From Phragmites australis (Eukaryota > Streptophyta > Magnoliopsida > Poales > Poaceae): a stretch of 64,000 nt of DNA. Position 1 is the first letter of the stretch. Every line of letters starts with the position of its first letter. A model generated the notes under the pieces. The model searched no databases. It saw nothing but the letters and a program-made list of their open reading frames with translations, and was not told the origin of the DNA. A program made the position numbers and the translations under genes. The stretch spans positions 14,510,501 through 14,574,500 of the forward strand of contig NC_084922.1 in the NCBI RefSeq assembly GCF_958298935.1, written 5' to 3'. Positions 1-11,596 of this stretch are shown one piece after another.

Positions 1-740
1 CAACCCATTTGGCCCCCAACCACGTTGCGCACGCATGTCCTCCCTATCTCAAACACTGTCTTATGTGGATGCTCAAATCGAGTGTGAGTACAAAAATTAT
101 GATATGAATATGATATCCAGTTATGCACTACACGATAATCCCATCTTCTCTATGAGAACAACAGGCCCACAATTATGGAGGAATAACATGCCCATAGATA
201 AGCCGGTGTGCACCAAATGCTTTCAGGCTTCTCGCGGACCGTGCCTGGCCCGGTCTCATACGCGTGGAGTAACGAATATAGGACTAGTTTTTGCTGAAAG
301 CTGTTTACGATTTATATAAAAATAATTGATTTTTACGAATTTTTTTTAAGTTCTTAAAACATTAACTTTAAAAAAACCGTTCTCAGCCAATTTATCAGCT
401 TTTAGTTCGTTTAATCGGAAATCAGTTTTGCAAAAACTAACAATAAACTAATTTCAACTTATAACTTCTAACATAGAAACCAGCAATAAGCTGTCAAACA
501 AGACTGTCGTCTTCCTGCCACTGCCCGGCAAAGCAGCAGTTAGCCCATGTCGTAACGCGTACGTTCGACAGCTAATCGGAACCGGTCCTATAACTGCCGA
601 TTGAACTCGTTTCGTACAGGAAGTTGCTGGCGTTTTCGAATCGGAGTACGATGTGCGTGCTCCAATTGAACATATATCTGTCCAATGTGTATGCATGCAC
701 GTACCAAGAATCCAAAGCACGCCGCTGTCTTCGATCGAGC
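1..740. other. No supported gene; upstream flank of the F-box gene
   Basis: No recognisable protein or RNA gene. The short open frames here have no family resemblance. The stretch at about 330-480 is AT-rich and the last 120 bases become GC-rich towards the F-box start. It presumably holds the promoter and 5' leader of the downstream gene, but no convincing TATA box could be assigned. Confidence 0.5.
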
Positions 741-1979
741 ATGGCTGCGCCGGCGAGCAATGGAGAGCGGCCGTGGGCCGATCTTCCCTTGGAGATGGTA
801 GAAGCCGTTGTCGAACACCTCGACCTCTTCAGCACGACCCGGCTTGCAGCCGTCTGCACGTCTTGGGCGACGGCCGTCGCCATGATCGCCTCGCTGCCGT
901 TTGGTATGCCGTGCCTGCTTATGACAAGCGAAGAGGACGATGCCTACGGAGTTCGCCGTGACGACTACGACGAGTGGACCTTCCAGCTGATGGCCTTCAC
1001 GCGCGAGAGAGTGGTCTCGTTCCCGGCACTCATCTCGAACGAGTGGTGGCAGTGGTGGGTCGGCGCCAAGGACGATTGGCTTGCCACCGTCGACGAACAC
1101 GGCTACGCGCAGCTCTTGAACCCTTACACCTGCCATCAAATCGACCTGCCGGACATCACCTCCTTCCCCGACTTCAAGATCAGGGACAGGTTCTCTAGGA
1201 TCGTCGTATGCGAGACGCCGTCCGACACTGGTGACGACGGCTACCTCGTCATCGCGAAGGATACTACAGGCCTTTTGGCGATCGCGAGAGGTGGCGACGA
1301 GAACTGGACGCCATTGAGGGATCCCTGGGACCATCTCTTCGGCTATACCGATGCCGTCGTGCACAAGGGCAAGGTGTTCGCCATCGACACATCTGGCTCT
1401 ATATACGCCTGGGACATACGCGACGGTGCGTGCCCCGAGCCGGAGAATGTGAAGCCGCCCCACGTCGACCGCGACGAGTTTACACACCACTGGAGACTAG
1501 CCGAGTCGGCTGACGGTCGTCGCCTCCTCATCGTCTGCATCTACGGCAAGCTAGTCGAGTGCCGCCGGTTCTCAACTTACTACGACCACTTGGAGTACCT
1601 CACGTTTGCAGCCGAGGGCGTGCGCTTATACGAGCGGGACATGGACGGCGCCGCCGGTTCAGACAGTGACGAGGGGTGGAGCCCCGTCACCAGCCTCGGC
1701 GACCACTCGCTGTTCCTCGGCGCGAACTACCCGTTCTTTGCTCGCGTTGATCAGGGCTCATCAGATTCAAGCTGGCACCGACTTCGGCCGAATTGCATCT
1801 ACTTCACGGATAACCAGTTGCATCGGTGCAAAGATTTAGACGAGGACGTGGAGGTGTTCGATCTAGGCGCTGAGAAGTACCCGTACAGTTCAATGAAGTT
1901 GTTCTGGTCTGACCGGTACTATAGTTACCAGACACCTATCTGGTTTAGACCTATGCTCAAGAACTATGATTTAGAGTAA
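741..1979 (+). CDS. F-box protein with DUF295 (KIB-type) domain
   Basis: Single-exon 412-residue protein. An F-box lies near the N terminus (about residues 12-46, WADLPLEMVEAVVEHL followed by RLAAVCTSW). The rest is the DUF295 region typical of large plant F-box families, ending in the diagnostic NCIYFTDN motif and a VFDLG segment. Known family role: the F-box binds SKP1 in SCF ubiquitin ligases and the DUF295 part is the putative substrate platform; the substrate here is unknown. The frame is open 39 codons further upstream, but I chose the ATG at 741 because the family starts just before the F-box and the upstream residues look like leader. Codon use is strongly G/C-ending, as in intact grass genes. 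No frameshift or internal stop, so it is probably functional. No neighbouring paralogue is seen in the window. Confidence 0.9.
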   Translation: MAAPASNGERPWADLPLEMVEAVVEHLDLFSTTRLAAVCTSWATAVAMIASLPFGMPCLLMTSEEDDAYGVRRDDYDEWTFQLMAFTRERVVSFPALISNEWWQWWVGAKDDWLATVDEHGYAQLLNPYTCHQIDLPDITSFPDFKIRDRFSRIVVCETPSDTGDDGYLVIAKDTTGLLAIARGGDENWTPLRDPWDHLFGYTDAVVHKGKVFAIDTSGSIYAWDIRDGACPEPENVKPPHVDRDEFTHHWRLAESADGRRLLIVCIYGKLVECRRFSTYYDHLEYLTFAAEGVRLYERDMDGAAGSDSDEGWSPVTSLGDHSLFLGANYPFFARVDQGSSDSSWHRLRPNCIYFTDNQLHRCKDLDEDVEVFDLGAEKYPYSSMKLFWSDRYYSYQTPIWFRPMLKNYDLE

Positions 1980-2154
1980 ACTAGAAAAGTGGCGTGCTGA
2001 CCCGTGTCTGAGCTAACCCTTAACATAAAGACATAAATCCTAAATATATTGTGTCGAATATTTAACTATACGTATATGCGCATAATGATTATATCATATA
2101 TAGACAAAGTATATACAACACATATTAGTCAGCTCCAGATATCACGGAACCGAA
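1980..2154. other. 3' flank of the F-box gene
   Basis: AT-rich sequence containing the likely 3' UTR. No feature assigned before the LTR remnant that begins at about 2155. Confidence 0.4.
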
Positions 2155-2632
2155 TCAGCGGTATCTGATACACCCAGAATCAAGGAAGTATATACTAAAA
2201 AGGTTTAGATTAGTTACATAACTCGGAACGATCAGTATTCAAAACAGATCTATTTACATAGACGTTAAGAAAGACAACTCCCTATCGACTATGACTGAAT
2301 AGGAGTCGGTATCACACCCCTATATAAGGCGGAAAGACTAGGGGGAGAGGAGAAGGAGAGAGGCAAGCATCAAAACCCCAATAGAGGAGCTACTTGGCAA
2401 CTTTAGCCTAATGTTAGATTAGATCTGATCTACTTCTTATAATAGTCTTAGCCACATTGCTTGTACTCGAGATCATCAATATACAGCAGCAACACCCCCA
2501 CAGGACGTATGTTATTACTCCAATCAAAGGTCTGAACCTGTATACATCGTATGTCTCGTCTCGTGATTAATCCCTGCACTCGAAGGTACCTAGTCAATTT
2601 ACAGATATATTGTCGGGAACCAATCTTCGACA
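2155..2632 (+). mobile_element. Ty3/gypsy LTR remnant (5' LTR), approximate left edge
   Basis: The right edge is fixed by the LTR end ...TTCGACA at 2632, followed by GTTAGCGCGGCAGGTAGGGG, a decayed form of the TTGGCGCGCCAGGTAGGGG sequence that follows the 5' LTR in many grass gypsy elements. A TATA-like CTATATAAGGC lies at about 2320. The left edge (TCAGCGGTATCTGATACACC, about 2150-2170) is inferred from resemblance to the TGTCGGTATC-type LTR start and is uncertain. gag-like sequence follows on the same strand. Confidence 0.6.
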
Positions 2633-5062
2633 GTTAGCGCGGCAGGTAGGGGCCTTCTTCTGTTTTGTAGTATTAATCATGCCTTGGGCTCACTTTTGCG
2701 TCGGATTCTCTAACATCGGCTTCTACGACCACTTCAAGTCGACGACGGACATCTTCAAGTCCCATCCTGTCGCCTCTAAGATCATCTTCGAAACTAAGGT
2801 TTTCCGTTAGGACGATCAAGGTGGACTGATCCACCTTGAGTCCATACCATTGGATGCGTACCGCGAGGTGGGACATCTCGAGTAGGATCCCACAGAGCCT
2901 AATGTTCTCCACTGTATGGACACCGACAGCGACGAGGGTGGCGACGGTGACTCCAACACTAGCCATAGCAATCAAACAGATCGATTCATGTTTATGGCCA
3001 GAAGCGACGACCCCCCACCGGCTGACCCAATGGCAGTGGATCCAAACGCAGGGTCGACAACGGCGCGGAAATTCTTGAAGATCTGGTGACAGCCATCACT
3101 CTCAACGGTACTGGCGCTGAGTTACCACCCGAAACATCCACAGCTGGAGCCTTACGTGCACCTGACACGACCCTCCACTGGCGGACTGCAGGAAGGCAGA
3201 TCCCTCCTGGCCTTTCCCGACGACTTCCGGTGGGTGTGCCTCCGCCTGCGACAACCCACAGCTCAAGGGACAAGCTCCCTCCGAACAGTCACCATGAGAC
3301 TTCATCGGCTCGGCCGCAACCGAGCCTCGGTAGCGACATATTCAGTACTCCAGTCGCTAACGTGCAAGGAGCTCATCTGATTCTCAGATCCCTTCTAGAA
3401 TTGGATCTGGCGAATCCACTAACTCATATGGTCAATGAAGTCAAGATCCTACTCGATGCGGCTCAGATCCAAGTTGCTCAAGCAAACAATCCCCGCAGCT
3501 CCAGATCCCCAAGTCGGTAGTGTCATGGCTCGAGGAGCCACAGGCGGGAACGCTCTCGAGTAGAGAAATCTCAAACGGGAAGCTCAGGTGGTCGAGCCCG
3601 AACACGACACTGTGGGCCAAACTGTACCTGCCCTATCCATAGGCGCAGAAATCAGGAAGACCTGAGAAATTGTATTCCTCACAACCGGCATGATCTACAT
3701 ATGGCGATCAAAAACCACAGATCTACAGGACGAGATGGTTGACATGACTCCCCTGCTCGAAAAGACAAGCGTGACAGTCCTCCATCACCTCCTCCTGAAG
3801 AGTTTGACGGGGGCTGTGAGGCTTTTGTACGCAAACTTTGGTCAATTCGATGGCCCGAGAAGTTCAAAGCGGGCTCCATCCAGAAGTATGACCGGAAGAT
3901 CAATCCCGATGGGTGGTTGCAGATCTAGACCACTGTCATTCGAGCAGCCAGTGGACAACTGAGTAATGGCTAATTACCTATTAACCGCCCTTGATGGACC
4001 CGCAAGGTCCTGGTTGCTAAACTTGCCGCCCAACTCAATTCGTTCGTGGACAAAACTTAAGGCTCAGTTCATAGCTAATTTCTAAGGCACATTCAAGTGC
4101 CCAAGAACAAAGAACGACCTCCACCAGCTGCACCAAGGCGACGATGAATCCCTTCGAGATTTCATCTGCCAGTTAAGCGACAAGCATAACACAATCCTAG
4201 ACATCTCCGATGAGTCAGTAATCATCGCTTTCAAATGAGGTGTTCAAGACACAGATCTGCGTGGAAAGATGGCTACTTGAAAGATCCTTACGATCAAAGA
4301 GCTTTTCGAGTTGGCCGACAAGTGCGCAAAACGAGCGGAAGCTCAGGTGCACGCTAAAAACCTTCAATCTGGTAAGAACAAACTCGAGTCCTCGAAGAGC
4401 AGAGGAAAGAAGAACAAACTCGGTGACAAGCGCAAGGGTCCCGAAACGACTATAGTTGTGGTCGACAGGAACAAATTGCGCAACACTGGGGACAACAAAG
4501 GCATCAATCGAGGTGGTGGGAAATGATGTCCCATCCATCGAAGCAACCAGCACGACTTTGACGAGTGCTATATGTTCAAGAAGAAACTTGATGAAAAGAT
4601 CAAGGCAAATGCTGAGCGTGGTAATAAGCAGGCTAAGCTAAATGTTGAGGGTGGCGAGCCCTAATTACACGAGGCTGGCTTGGTGCACATCTTCGGAGGA
4701 TCCACCACATATGAGTCCAATAGGCAGACAATGCGGTCGAACGAGAAGTCAACCTGGCCCTAATTGGGCCCACTCGGTATCTCAAGTGGTCAGAACAGCC
4801 GATCACCTTTGATCCAACCGACCATCTGGCCACGGTACCACATCCTAGTTGATACCCGATCGTGGTTCAGCTGACCATACTCAACATCAAAGTTTCTAGA
4901 ATTCCGGTCGATGGTGGTAGTTCACCCAACCTCATCTTCTCTAAAACCTTGGACAAGATGGGAATTCAAAGATCAGAGCTTAAGACAAGAGTCGAGTCTT
5001 TCCACGGCATAACTCCCAACTTTTTGACCATTCCTGTTAAAAGGTTACCAATGTTCACATGA
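2633..5062 (+). pseudogene. Decayed Ty3/gypsy gag and protease region
   Basis: Broken coding sequence of a gypsy polyprotein. The gag core is at about 3966-4270: ARSWLLNLPPNSIRSWTKL, then a segment with DESLRDFICQLSD, interrupted by in-frame stops. At about 4520-4580 a CPIHRSNQHDFDECYMFKK segment matches the Cys/His-rich gag tail of these elements. At 4862-5062 an aspartic-protease-like stretch carries VDGGSSPNLIF, resembling the (V)DNGSSADIIF active-site region. Several frames must be combined, so no product is possible. The LTR immediately upstream is probably its own. No reverse transcriptase follows; the element is broken between 5062 and 5680. Confidence 0.75.
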
Positions 5063-5680
5063 GGGTTGCCAATGTTTTCATCAAAGGGGAGATTGTGAGA
5101 TCATGTGATGAAAAATTAGTTTTCTTAAAAAATTGGCATAGCAAAGTGATTTAGTATAATGATATTTGGTTGATGTTCATGAGTTGCTAAGATATTCTTG
5201 GATAGCATAGTTGGTTTGATGTGTTATCATTAGTTGGGTATGCTTATGTTAGCGTGTTGGTTTTGCATGGAGTTTGCGTGGTGTTGCGTGAACTAATATT
5301 GAGTCAAGTCGGGAAGGACTTGTGCTTGTACTCGATTGTTGTTTGATACATGTGCAGGTATTGCTCAAAGATGAACGTGGTTGATGACGGATCGACGAAC
5401 TAAGTTCAGGGAGGAATTGAGGTTCAGCGACTAGGTTCAGGAGGAACTGAGGTCGTGGTAATTGAGGATGTCATACGGAAAGTTCGAGCTGAGAGAACAA
5501 TGCATGTGGAGACAAGGCTTCGTGATGGACGCAGGAGGCGATCTGATCGTGAGAGGACGTCAAGACTAATTCGTGTTCGAGTCGGAGCAGGCACGAGGGA
5601 GTTGTGTGTTGGCTGGACTTGAGACAAGAGTTAGTGTCAGAGACGGACTCTGAGTTGGTTATGTATATGTATGTATGCAT
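5063..5680. other. Unassigned junction between two gypsy remnants
   Basis: No recognisable domain. This segment joins a gag/protease remnant of one gypsy type to an integrase remnant that looks like another type, so at least one deletion or recombination breakpoint must lie here. No target duplication or LTR edge could be identified. Confidence 0.4.
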
Positions 5681-6540
5681 GTATATTTCTATGGATTTTA
5701 TTTTACGATTGCCTAGGGCAAAGAGGGGGAGGGATAATATATTTATAGTTGTGGATCGTTTTTCTACAATAGCATATTTTATACCTTTTCATAAGAGCGA
5801 TGATACTACAAATATAGTTGATTTTTTTTCAAGGAGATCATTCGACTACATGGAGTGTCTAATACAATAGTCTCGGATCGTGATATAAAGTTTTTGAATC
5901 ACTTTTGGAGATCACTCTGGAGCAAATTGGGGATAAAGCTGTTGTTTTCTACTATGTGTCATCCCCCAACTGACGGACAAACAAAGTTTATCAATCATAC
6001 ATTATTGACCATGTTGCGGGTTGTTCTAAAGAAGAATTTGAGGATGTGGAAAGAGTATTTACCGCATATTGAATTTTCTTATAATAGGTCGGTACACTCC
6101 ACCACCTAGGTAAGTCTATTCTAGGTAGTGTATGGATTTAATCTCTGTGCTACTATTGATTTAGGATCTTTTTCTACTTTTAAAAAACTTAATTTAAATG
6201 CTAAGAAACATGTTGAATGTATTGTTAAGTTGCATGAAACAACTAAAAGAAATATAGAGAGCATGACCGAAAGTATCGAGTTGCTGGAAGTAAAGGTAGG
6301 AAGGAAATAAAATTTGAATCGAGAGATTTAGTTTGGTTGCATTTGAGGAAAGATAGGTTTCCAGAATTAAGAAAATCAAAGTTGATGTCTAGAGCTAATG
6401 AACTGTTTAAGATAATTAAGAAAATAAATGACAATGCATACAAATTGGTTATACGTGCAGATTTTAGGGTTAGTCCCACGTTTAACATTCAGATTTTGAG
6501 CTATACTTGGAATAAAAAGATGAGCTTGAATCGAGGATGA
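5681..6540 (+). pseudogene. Decayed Ty3/gypsy integrase and C-terminal pol
   Basis: Integrase core in pieces. MDFILRLPRAKRGRDN followed by VVDRFSTIAYFIPF contains the first catalytic aspartate. The next frame has [15 protein letters not shown] with the second aspartate, then [14 protein letters not shown]; the expected catalytic Glu of QTE is replaced by Lys in QTK. At about 6128-6310 a VYGFN segment and at 6337-6540 FPELRKSKLMSRAN and INDNAYKLVIRADFRVSPTF match the post-integrase region of gypsy pol. Frameshifts at about 5860, 6110 and 6310 and the QTK substitution make it inactive. Confidence 0.8.
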
Positions 6541-7440
6541 CTCTAATTCAAAAGGGAGAGGATGGTGAGGACATAGCTCCTTTGGATACGAGCAACACTG
6601 TTAATGATCCTCAAATCCTACAAAAGCTAATTACAAGAGCACGTGTGCGACAATTAAACTACCAGGTGAACTCATTCCTTGTTGTTCATGTTATCTTGGA
6701 TGGATTAATACTAAATTCTTGTTATGTTTTAATACTTAGGAATATGAGAGAAGCGTCACAAGCTCACATGGACATCATTACTCGAAGGCCAAGTTTACTT
6801 GGAGTTAAAGTCGTATCCTAGTCAAACTCCAAACTAAGTTTGGAGTCCTAGAACATTACGTCAATAAAAACGGGAATAACTCTCTCATATGAATTCCGAT
6901 TAAGGCGATCTTGGACTCGTTAGAAAGTTTATGATGAGGCTTTTCCAATGGATTTAGTCAACCAAATATTCTATATATCTTAGTTAGAGTCAAAGAAATA
7001 AGGTGTTGCGTTAGTGTTTTGGGCCCTATCGGATCTTGTAATCGTGTCGAAGTTGGAGTCCAAGTTGTGTACACCTAGGTCGACCTCCCCCACGTCCCCC
7101 CTATATATACATAGTAGCCGTCATAGTTTAGACTCGGATTTTGCTTTGATTATTCCATTTTAGACAGCTTCACTGTATATCAGTTTATAAAGCCACAACT
7201 CGAGTACTTCATTGGTAACTAGCAATATTCAGATCGCACCTATCTATTCTTGCTTGTGTTCTTGATTCGCTTGCAGAAAAAGCCTTCTTGACGAGGTCAA
7301 CCGCGTCTTGGCATGGTTGATAACCACGGAGTAGTGGTGTAGTTGTTGAGAGGTTTCTCGATCTGTTCTGATCAGAGTCTTTGGATCATCAACATTGAAG
7401 CTCCACCAAATTGACTTATAATATTACCTTTTGGAAGATC
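6541..7440 (+). mobile_element. gypsy 3' untranslated region and probable 3' LTR remnant
   Basis: Immediately after the pol tail, residues resembling LITRARVRQLNYQVNSFLV (about 6629-6685) match the end of gypsy polyproteins. From about 6780 the sequence is non-coding. A TATA box (CTATATATACATA, about 7102) and downstream transcript-like sequence suggest the R/U5 part of a 3' LTR ending somewhere before 7440. No paired 5' LTR was found, so the edges are approximate. Confidence 0.5.
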
Positions 7441-7456
7441 GAGCACCCCATTCCCA

Positions 7457-8240
7457 TCACACACTCACGTCTTGTTCAATAAGCTTTATGATACCATCCT
7501 CAACCTTTTGATCATTTTTCTTCTTCCCAGTAGAAATCACATAAATAAGGTGTGTCACTTGCTTAACAATGGGATTCCTACCCTTCTTCTTTGGGTTTTG
7601 AGGAAGGTAATCATTGATCTTACGCTTTCCTCCTTTTTTTTCATCTTCCACAATGGTAGCATCATCTTCACCCTCCGTAAAATCATCACCAAGCTAAATG
7701 GAAGTTGCATTTGTGGGACCACCTAAAATAACCGATGATGCACCTGTGACATTGATACATTGAAACAACTTCAAGGTCATCTAGGTTCTCCATAGGACCA
7801 TCACAAAACTTGCGATATTTGATGTTTTCCCGAAATAATAAAGTCATATGTTCTTATTAATCACAACAAATCATGCATGGATTTAAAAGGGGCAAAAAGA
7901 AATCTTCATATTTGCATACCGCTATTTTAGCCTCCCACCATTTGTCGCTGGCTGTAATTATTCCCTTTTGAACATCAGAACCAAGATCGGTTGCACCCCT
8001 CTTCAAATCTCACCACAAGTTGTATTGTGCCTTCAATGCACCCCATTTGTTCTTCAGCTTGTCATGTGGATAGTGTCATTTAGTCCTTGCATTTAATTTT
8101 TCCTCAGGGTTCTTGTAGCCAATGTCACTCAAGGTATGTCATGATCTATTCCCAGCTAAAGTTTCTTCCTTACATATCTCACAGAACACTCTCATCGCAT
8201 AGGCATCCCAATTAGCTTTCGATACCTTCACTTTATGTAC
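7457..8240 (-). pseudogene. Myb/SANT-like domain pseudogene (transposon-associated type)
   Basis: Read on the minus strand, the segment from 8240 down to about 7850 gives KANWDAYAMRVFCEICKEE, then YPHDKLKNKWGALKAQYNLW, then a segment with DKWWEAKIA. This is the Myb_DNA-bind_3 / SANT-like fold seen in LIMYB-type plant proteins and in DNA-binding partners of PIF/Harbinger-like transposons. A splice-acceptor-like AATTAG precedes it at 8241. Downstream, a basic tail (EKKGGKRKINDYLPQNPKKK, 64 residues up to the stop at 7457) is still open. At least three in-frame stops and a frame change lie between the domain and the tail, so this is a pseudogene. Whether it came from a transposon or a host gene cannot be decided. 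Confidence 0.65.
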
Positions 8241-9289
8241 CTAATTTATCGCAAATTATTATCCTATTGGCAAAATAGTTCCTAGCTACTAACAAAAAAG
8301 AGAACAACATCTAGACATATGGAGCATCGCAATCACCCAAAGATAATTATTGTATTGCATCAACTTAGTTTTGCTCAGCTGTATGCAAGATAACCACACA
8401 AGAATATATAAAGAATAGGATCCTAACAAACCAAGACACTTGATTTTTCTTTTCAAAATTCATGTTTCCATAACATAATTCAGCCTTGCAATTCCATCCA
8501 CTACGACCGATTAACATGCTGACCAATTCAGCTCAAACTAAACCCCAATTTAGTAAACCCTTGCCAATTTTTTAATCACTCATTAGCTCCAAATTTCAGA
8601 TTTGGTAATGAAGGATTTACGAAATTTAGTACACAAGGGGCATGGGGATTCAACTAAACCCCAAAAAATGTGAGGGACAAAGTGAAAATATATTCAATCT
8701 TTGACAGGATTAGCTACTTACAGGATTAACTACTTGATAAAGTGCAAATATATTCAATCTCCATATTGAAAATGTAAGGGACTTGTTGATATGCTACTTA
8801 CCATGGGGGAGAAGTGACACAGGTCTTCGAGAGAGGGGGCATAGCAGGACTGGTCGTCTATGCTGTTCCGGTCGTCGAGAGAAGGGCCATGGCTTCAATG
8901 GTCATAGAGGCAGGTTTGCGGTCGAGGGAAGGGGCGTGGCAGGCGGCGCTGGATGTCGAGGAAGACCGGCTGTCGATTCGATGGTCGAGGGATGGGGGCA
9001 CGGTGGCGCTGGTTGGCAGGAGGGCAACGAGATCTAGAGATGGGGCGGGCGACGCCTGACTTCGATCTCAGGGGCGGCACCAGTTGCCGAGCTCAGGGGC
9101 GGCGTCGGACTTCAATCTGAGGGGAGGGTTGAGCGCCTTGAGGGGAGAGAGCACAACGACTTGAAGGTGGGAGGGCAATGGTGTAGGAGAGATCGAGTCC
9201 TTGGATGATGGGAGAGGGGAGGAACCGGTATGTATATCAGTGGTAATGGTGGTTAATTTCTCACCAAGTTTGCGGTGACTTTTATAATC
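8241..9289. other. Unassigned; AT-rich then GC-rich repeat-like stretch
   Basis: 8241-8770 is AT-rich without coding signal and includes two near-identical copies of AAATATATTCAATCT (about 8685 and 8745). 8800-9230 is GC-rich with low-complexity Gly/Arg-rich reading frames on the plus strand; no family was recognised. It could be the 5' region of the minus-strand pseudogene at 7457-8240. Confidence 0.35.
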
Positions 9290-9402
9290 TCATTCCACAT
9301 AAGCTCGGGAAGCTGCACTTTTATAGCTTTTACGCTTGCAGTATAAAATTTGCTTCTGGAGATGGCCGGTTTTGAGAAAAGCTTTAAGCTCCCCAAACAT
9401 GG
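9290..9402. repeat. Possible MITE terminal fragment
   Basis: The right side reads AAGCTTTAAGCTCCCCAAACATGGC, written here in two parts: AAGCTTTAAGCT and CCCCAAACATGGC. This resembles the terminal repeat of grass MITEs with AAGCT-rich, hairpin-forming interiors. The left terminus is too degraded to fix and no target duplication was found. Confidence 0.3.
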
Positions 9403-9645
9403 CATTAGACCCATGGTGAAGAATTATCTGCAAGCAGGTTGGGAGTTGGGACTAGTTTGCTCGCTGGACGTCGCCGTCGACTCCTCCGTAGCCTTCGCTC
9501 CTCTCGCCGTATTCCGTGGTGACCCCGGCGGTTGGCCCCGACGCCCATGTAAGAATGTCAACAGCGCGAAGACCTCTGCAACCGGCGGCCGCATCTTCCC
9601 GGCCAGCGCCGTGCTGTAGGACGAGCTCACGGCCTCGGTCTGTCA
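9403..9645 (-). other. GC-rich open stretch, possible captured exon fragment
   Basis: On the minus strand an open frame of 68 codons starts MSSSYSTALAGKMRPPVAEV. The GC-rich composition ends abruptly on both sides and a GT donor-like site follows the first 30 codons. No family was recognised. It might be an exon captured by a transposon or simply non-coding GC-rich DNA. Confidence 0.2.
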
Positions 9646-11230
9646 CCCCTGCTGTGGGCTAGTTAGCCCACCCAACAGCCCATTTATAGCCCAGGCAGAT
9701 GCAAGTCCAAGTCCAAGTCCAAGCCCATTTAGGAGCTCTGCTCTCTCTGACCGCTTGATCTGTATTCAACGGCCCCCTGCTTCGTCTCCCACGCTCAAAC
9801 CCTGTTGGCGGCTCACCGTTTTATTTTCTACTCCTAGCCTTCCAGTACGTCTTCCAACCGTGGCTTCTTTGGCGAAAGTACATGTCTTCCAACGAAGTAA
9901 CTTTAAATGAGATTAAAAAATAAAAAAGGACTCGTCATTCAAAGCATTTTAATCGGTTGACGCAATCCTTGCTATGCATACAGAATACGATGTACGTAAT
10001 GGCTAACGTACAAAAAAACGTGACGATCGATGCTTATGTAGCGATTACATATCCCGATCAACGAAATAGCATAGACGACAAGACCAAGTACAAGTCTGTT
10101 TAATTTGGACCCCCCGTGGAAACTCAACGGAAATAGTATTCTACACAGTTTAAGTACCTTTGTTCTTTTAAAAATTATTACATGCGCCAATGTCTTTAGA
10201 CTCGGCCATGGACCAGACTCGGCCTCGATTCACTGGGAATTTGCTGGAGAACAGTTGACCTTTATTTCTAAACTTTAAAAGAAAAAGACACGGGTAAACA
10301 AATAATCATGCACTCATGTGGCAATATTTCGTAGACTTGTACTATTCATCGGAGAAAACGCAGATCGGGTAATTTCGAAGCTGGACCTCTTTTCCCCTAT
10401 TGTGCCATTGTCTTCCATCACTTCGTTTGATATGCATGGTGTTCTTTCATTCGAATTTTGTCCGCAGATACACGCATTAAATCCGAAGTTTTAGAGTTGA
10501 CTCTTCTTTTACAATTTCTTTTCTTGTAACCTTCATTGACCGTTCCATCTAGATTTAAAATTTTACTTTCAAACATGACTTTATGTGAGGTACTCCTATG
10601 CGTACATCGGAAACGTACGACCGAGTACGACTACGCAGATCGCCTAACCTTTCACGCTTGAATTGGCCAACGACGTGAAGTGCTAATAAGCCCTGTGATT
10701 GGTACGTTCCACGTTGTCACTTAATTTACAGGTAGAACCAGTCACATGCATGCGTACGAGAAAATGTGCAAATATCCGCGTTGAACTCGCTAGTACAGTT
10801 AACCTTTCGACAAGGTTCTAGACTTCTAGTATTATTATATACAATCTTTCTCGAACGTACTGCTTCATTCCATGGGTGACGACTTGGAGAGCAAGAGATG
10901 TGTACAGACTGTGCATTGGACATCGGTGCCCTGCACCTGCAGCGGGCGACTCTGCTCCGTGCATCCGCTACTGGAGTGCTGAACTCTTCGCCGAGTCAAA
11001 GCGCGCATGTGCCTGAGCGACGTCGAGCGATTTTTTTAAATAATATTAATTTAATGGAAAATTGCAAAATTAATATTCATTTTTTAAATTTGCTGAAATA
11101 GTACCTGTATGCAGACAAAATACAAACTAGTGATATATAGATGGTGACATGTATATGTCCCCAGCCGAGCTGTCCTCATTCGATCGTTTTGCTTTTCGGT
11201 GAGCAGAGCAGAGGCACGCGCGTGAGAGAA
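9646..11230. other. Intergenic, nothing recognised
   Basis: AT-rich sequence with a short tandem run of AAGTCC at about 9700-9725. No gene, RNA or mobile element could be supported. Confidence 0.4.
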
Positions 11231-11276
11231 TAGAGGAGAGGAAAAAAAGGAGGAGAGGAGAGGAGAGGAGAGAAAG
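11231..11276. repeat. Purine-rich GGAGA microsatellite-like tract
   Basis: Short purine tract with repeated GGAGA units, followed by a 300-bp AT-rich stretch (11280-11590) built of degenerate TTTAGGAAT/AATAGTTTA repeats. Confidence 0.6.
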
Positions 11277-11596
11277 ATGAGGTAAAAAATATTTTTAATT
11301 ATTATTTTTTAAATAGTTTAGGAATTTTAGAATAGTTTATAATAGTTAAGAAAATTTAGAAATAATTTTATAATAGTTTAGAAAATTTAATATAATTATA
11401 GAATTATAGCGTGATTTACATATAGTTTTAGGAATATTAGTGTGATTTAGGAATAAATTTAGTATGATTTAGGAAATATTTTAGACATTTTAGAAATAAT
11501 TTTATGAATAATTATAGCATAATTTAGAAACAAGTTTAGCATGATTTATAAATAATTTTATAAATTGAAACGAATTAACGAACAATAATATAATTT

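Noticed and set aside
588..1490. 300-codon minus-strand frame opposite the F-box gene
   Set aside because: Shadow of the GC-rich sense coding sequence; no family resemblance, while the plus strand has a clear F-box/DUF295 protein.
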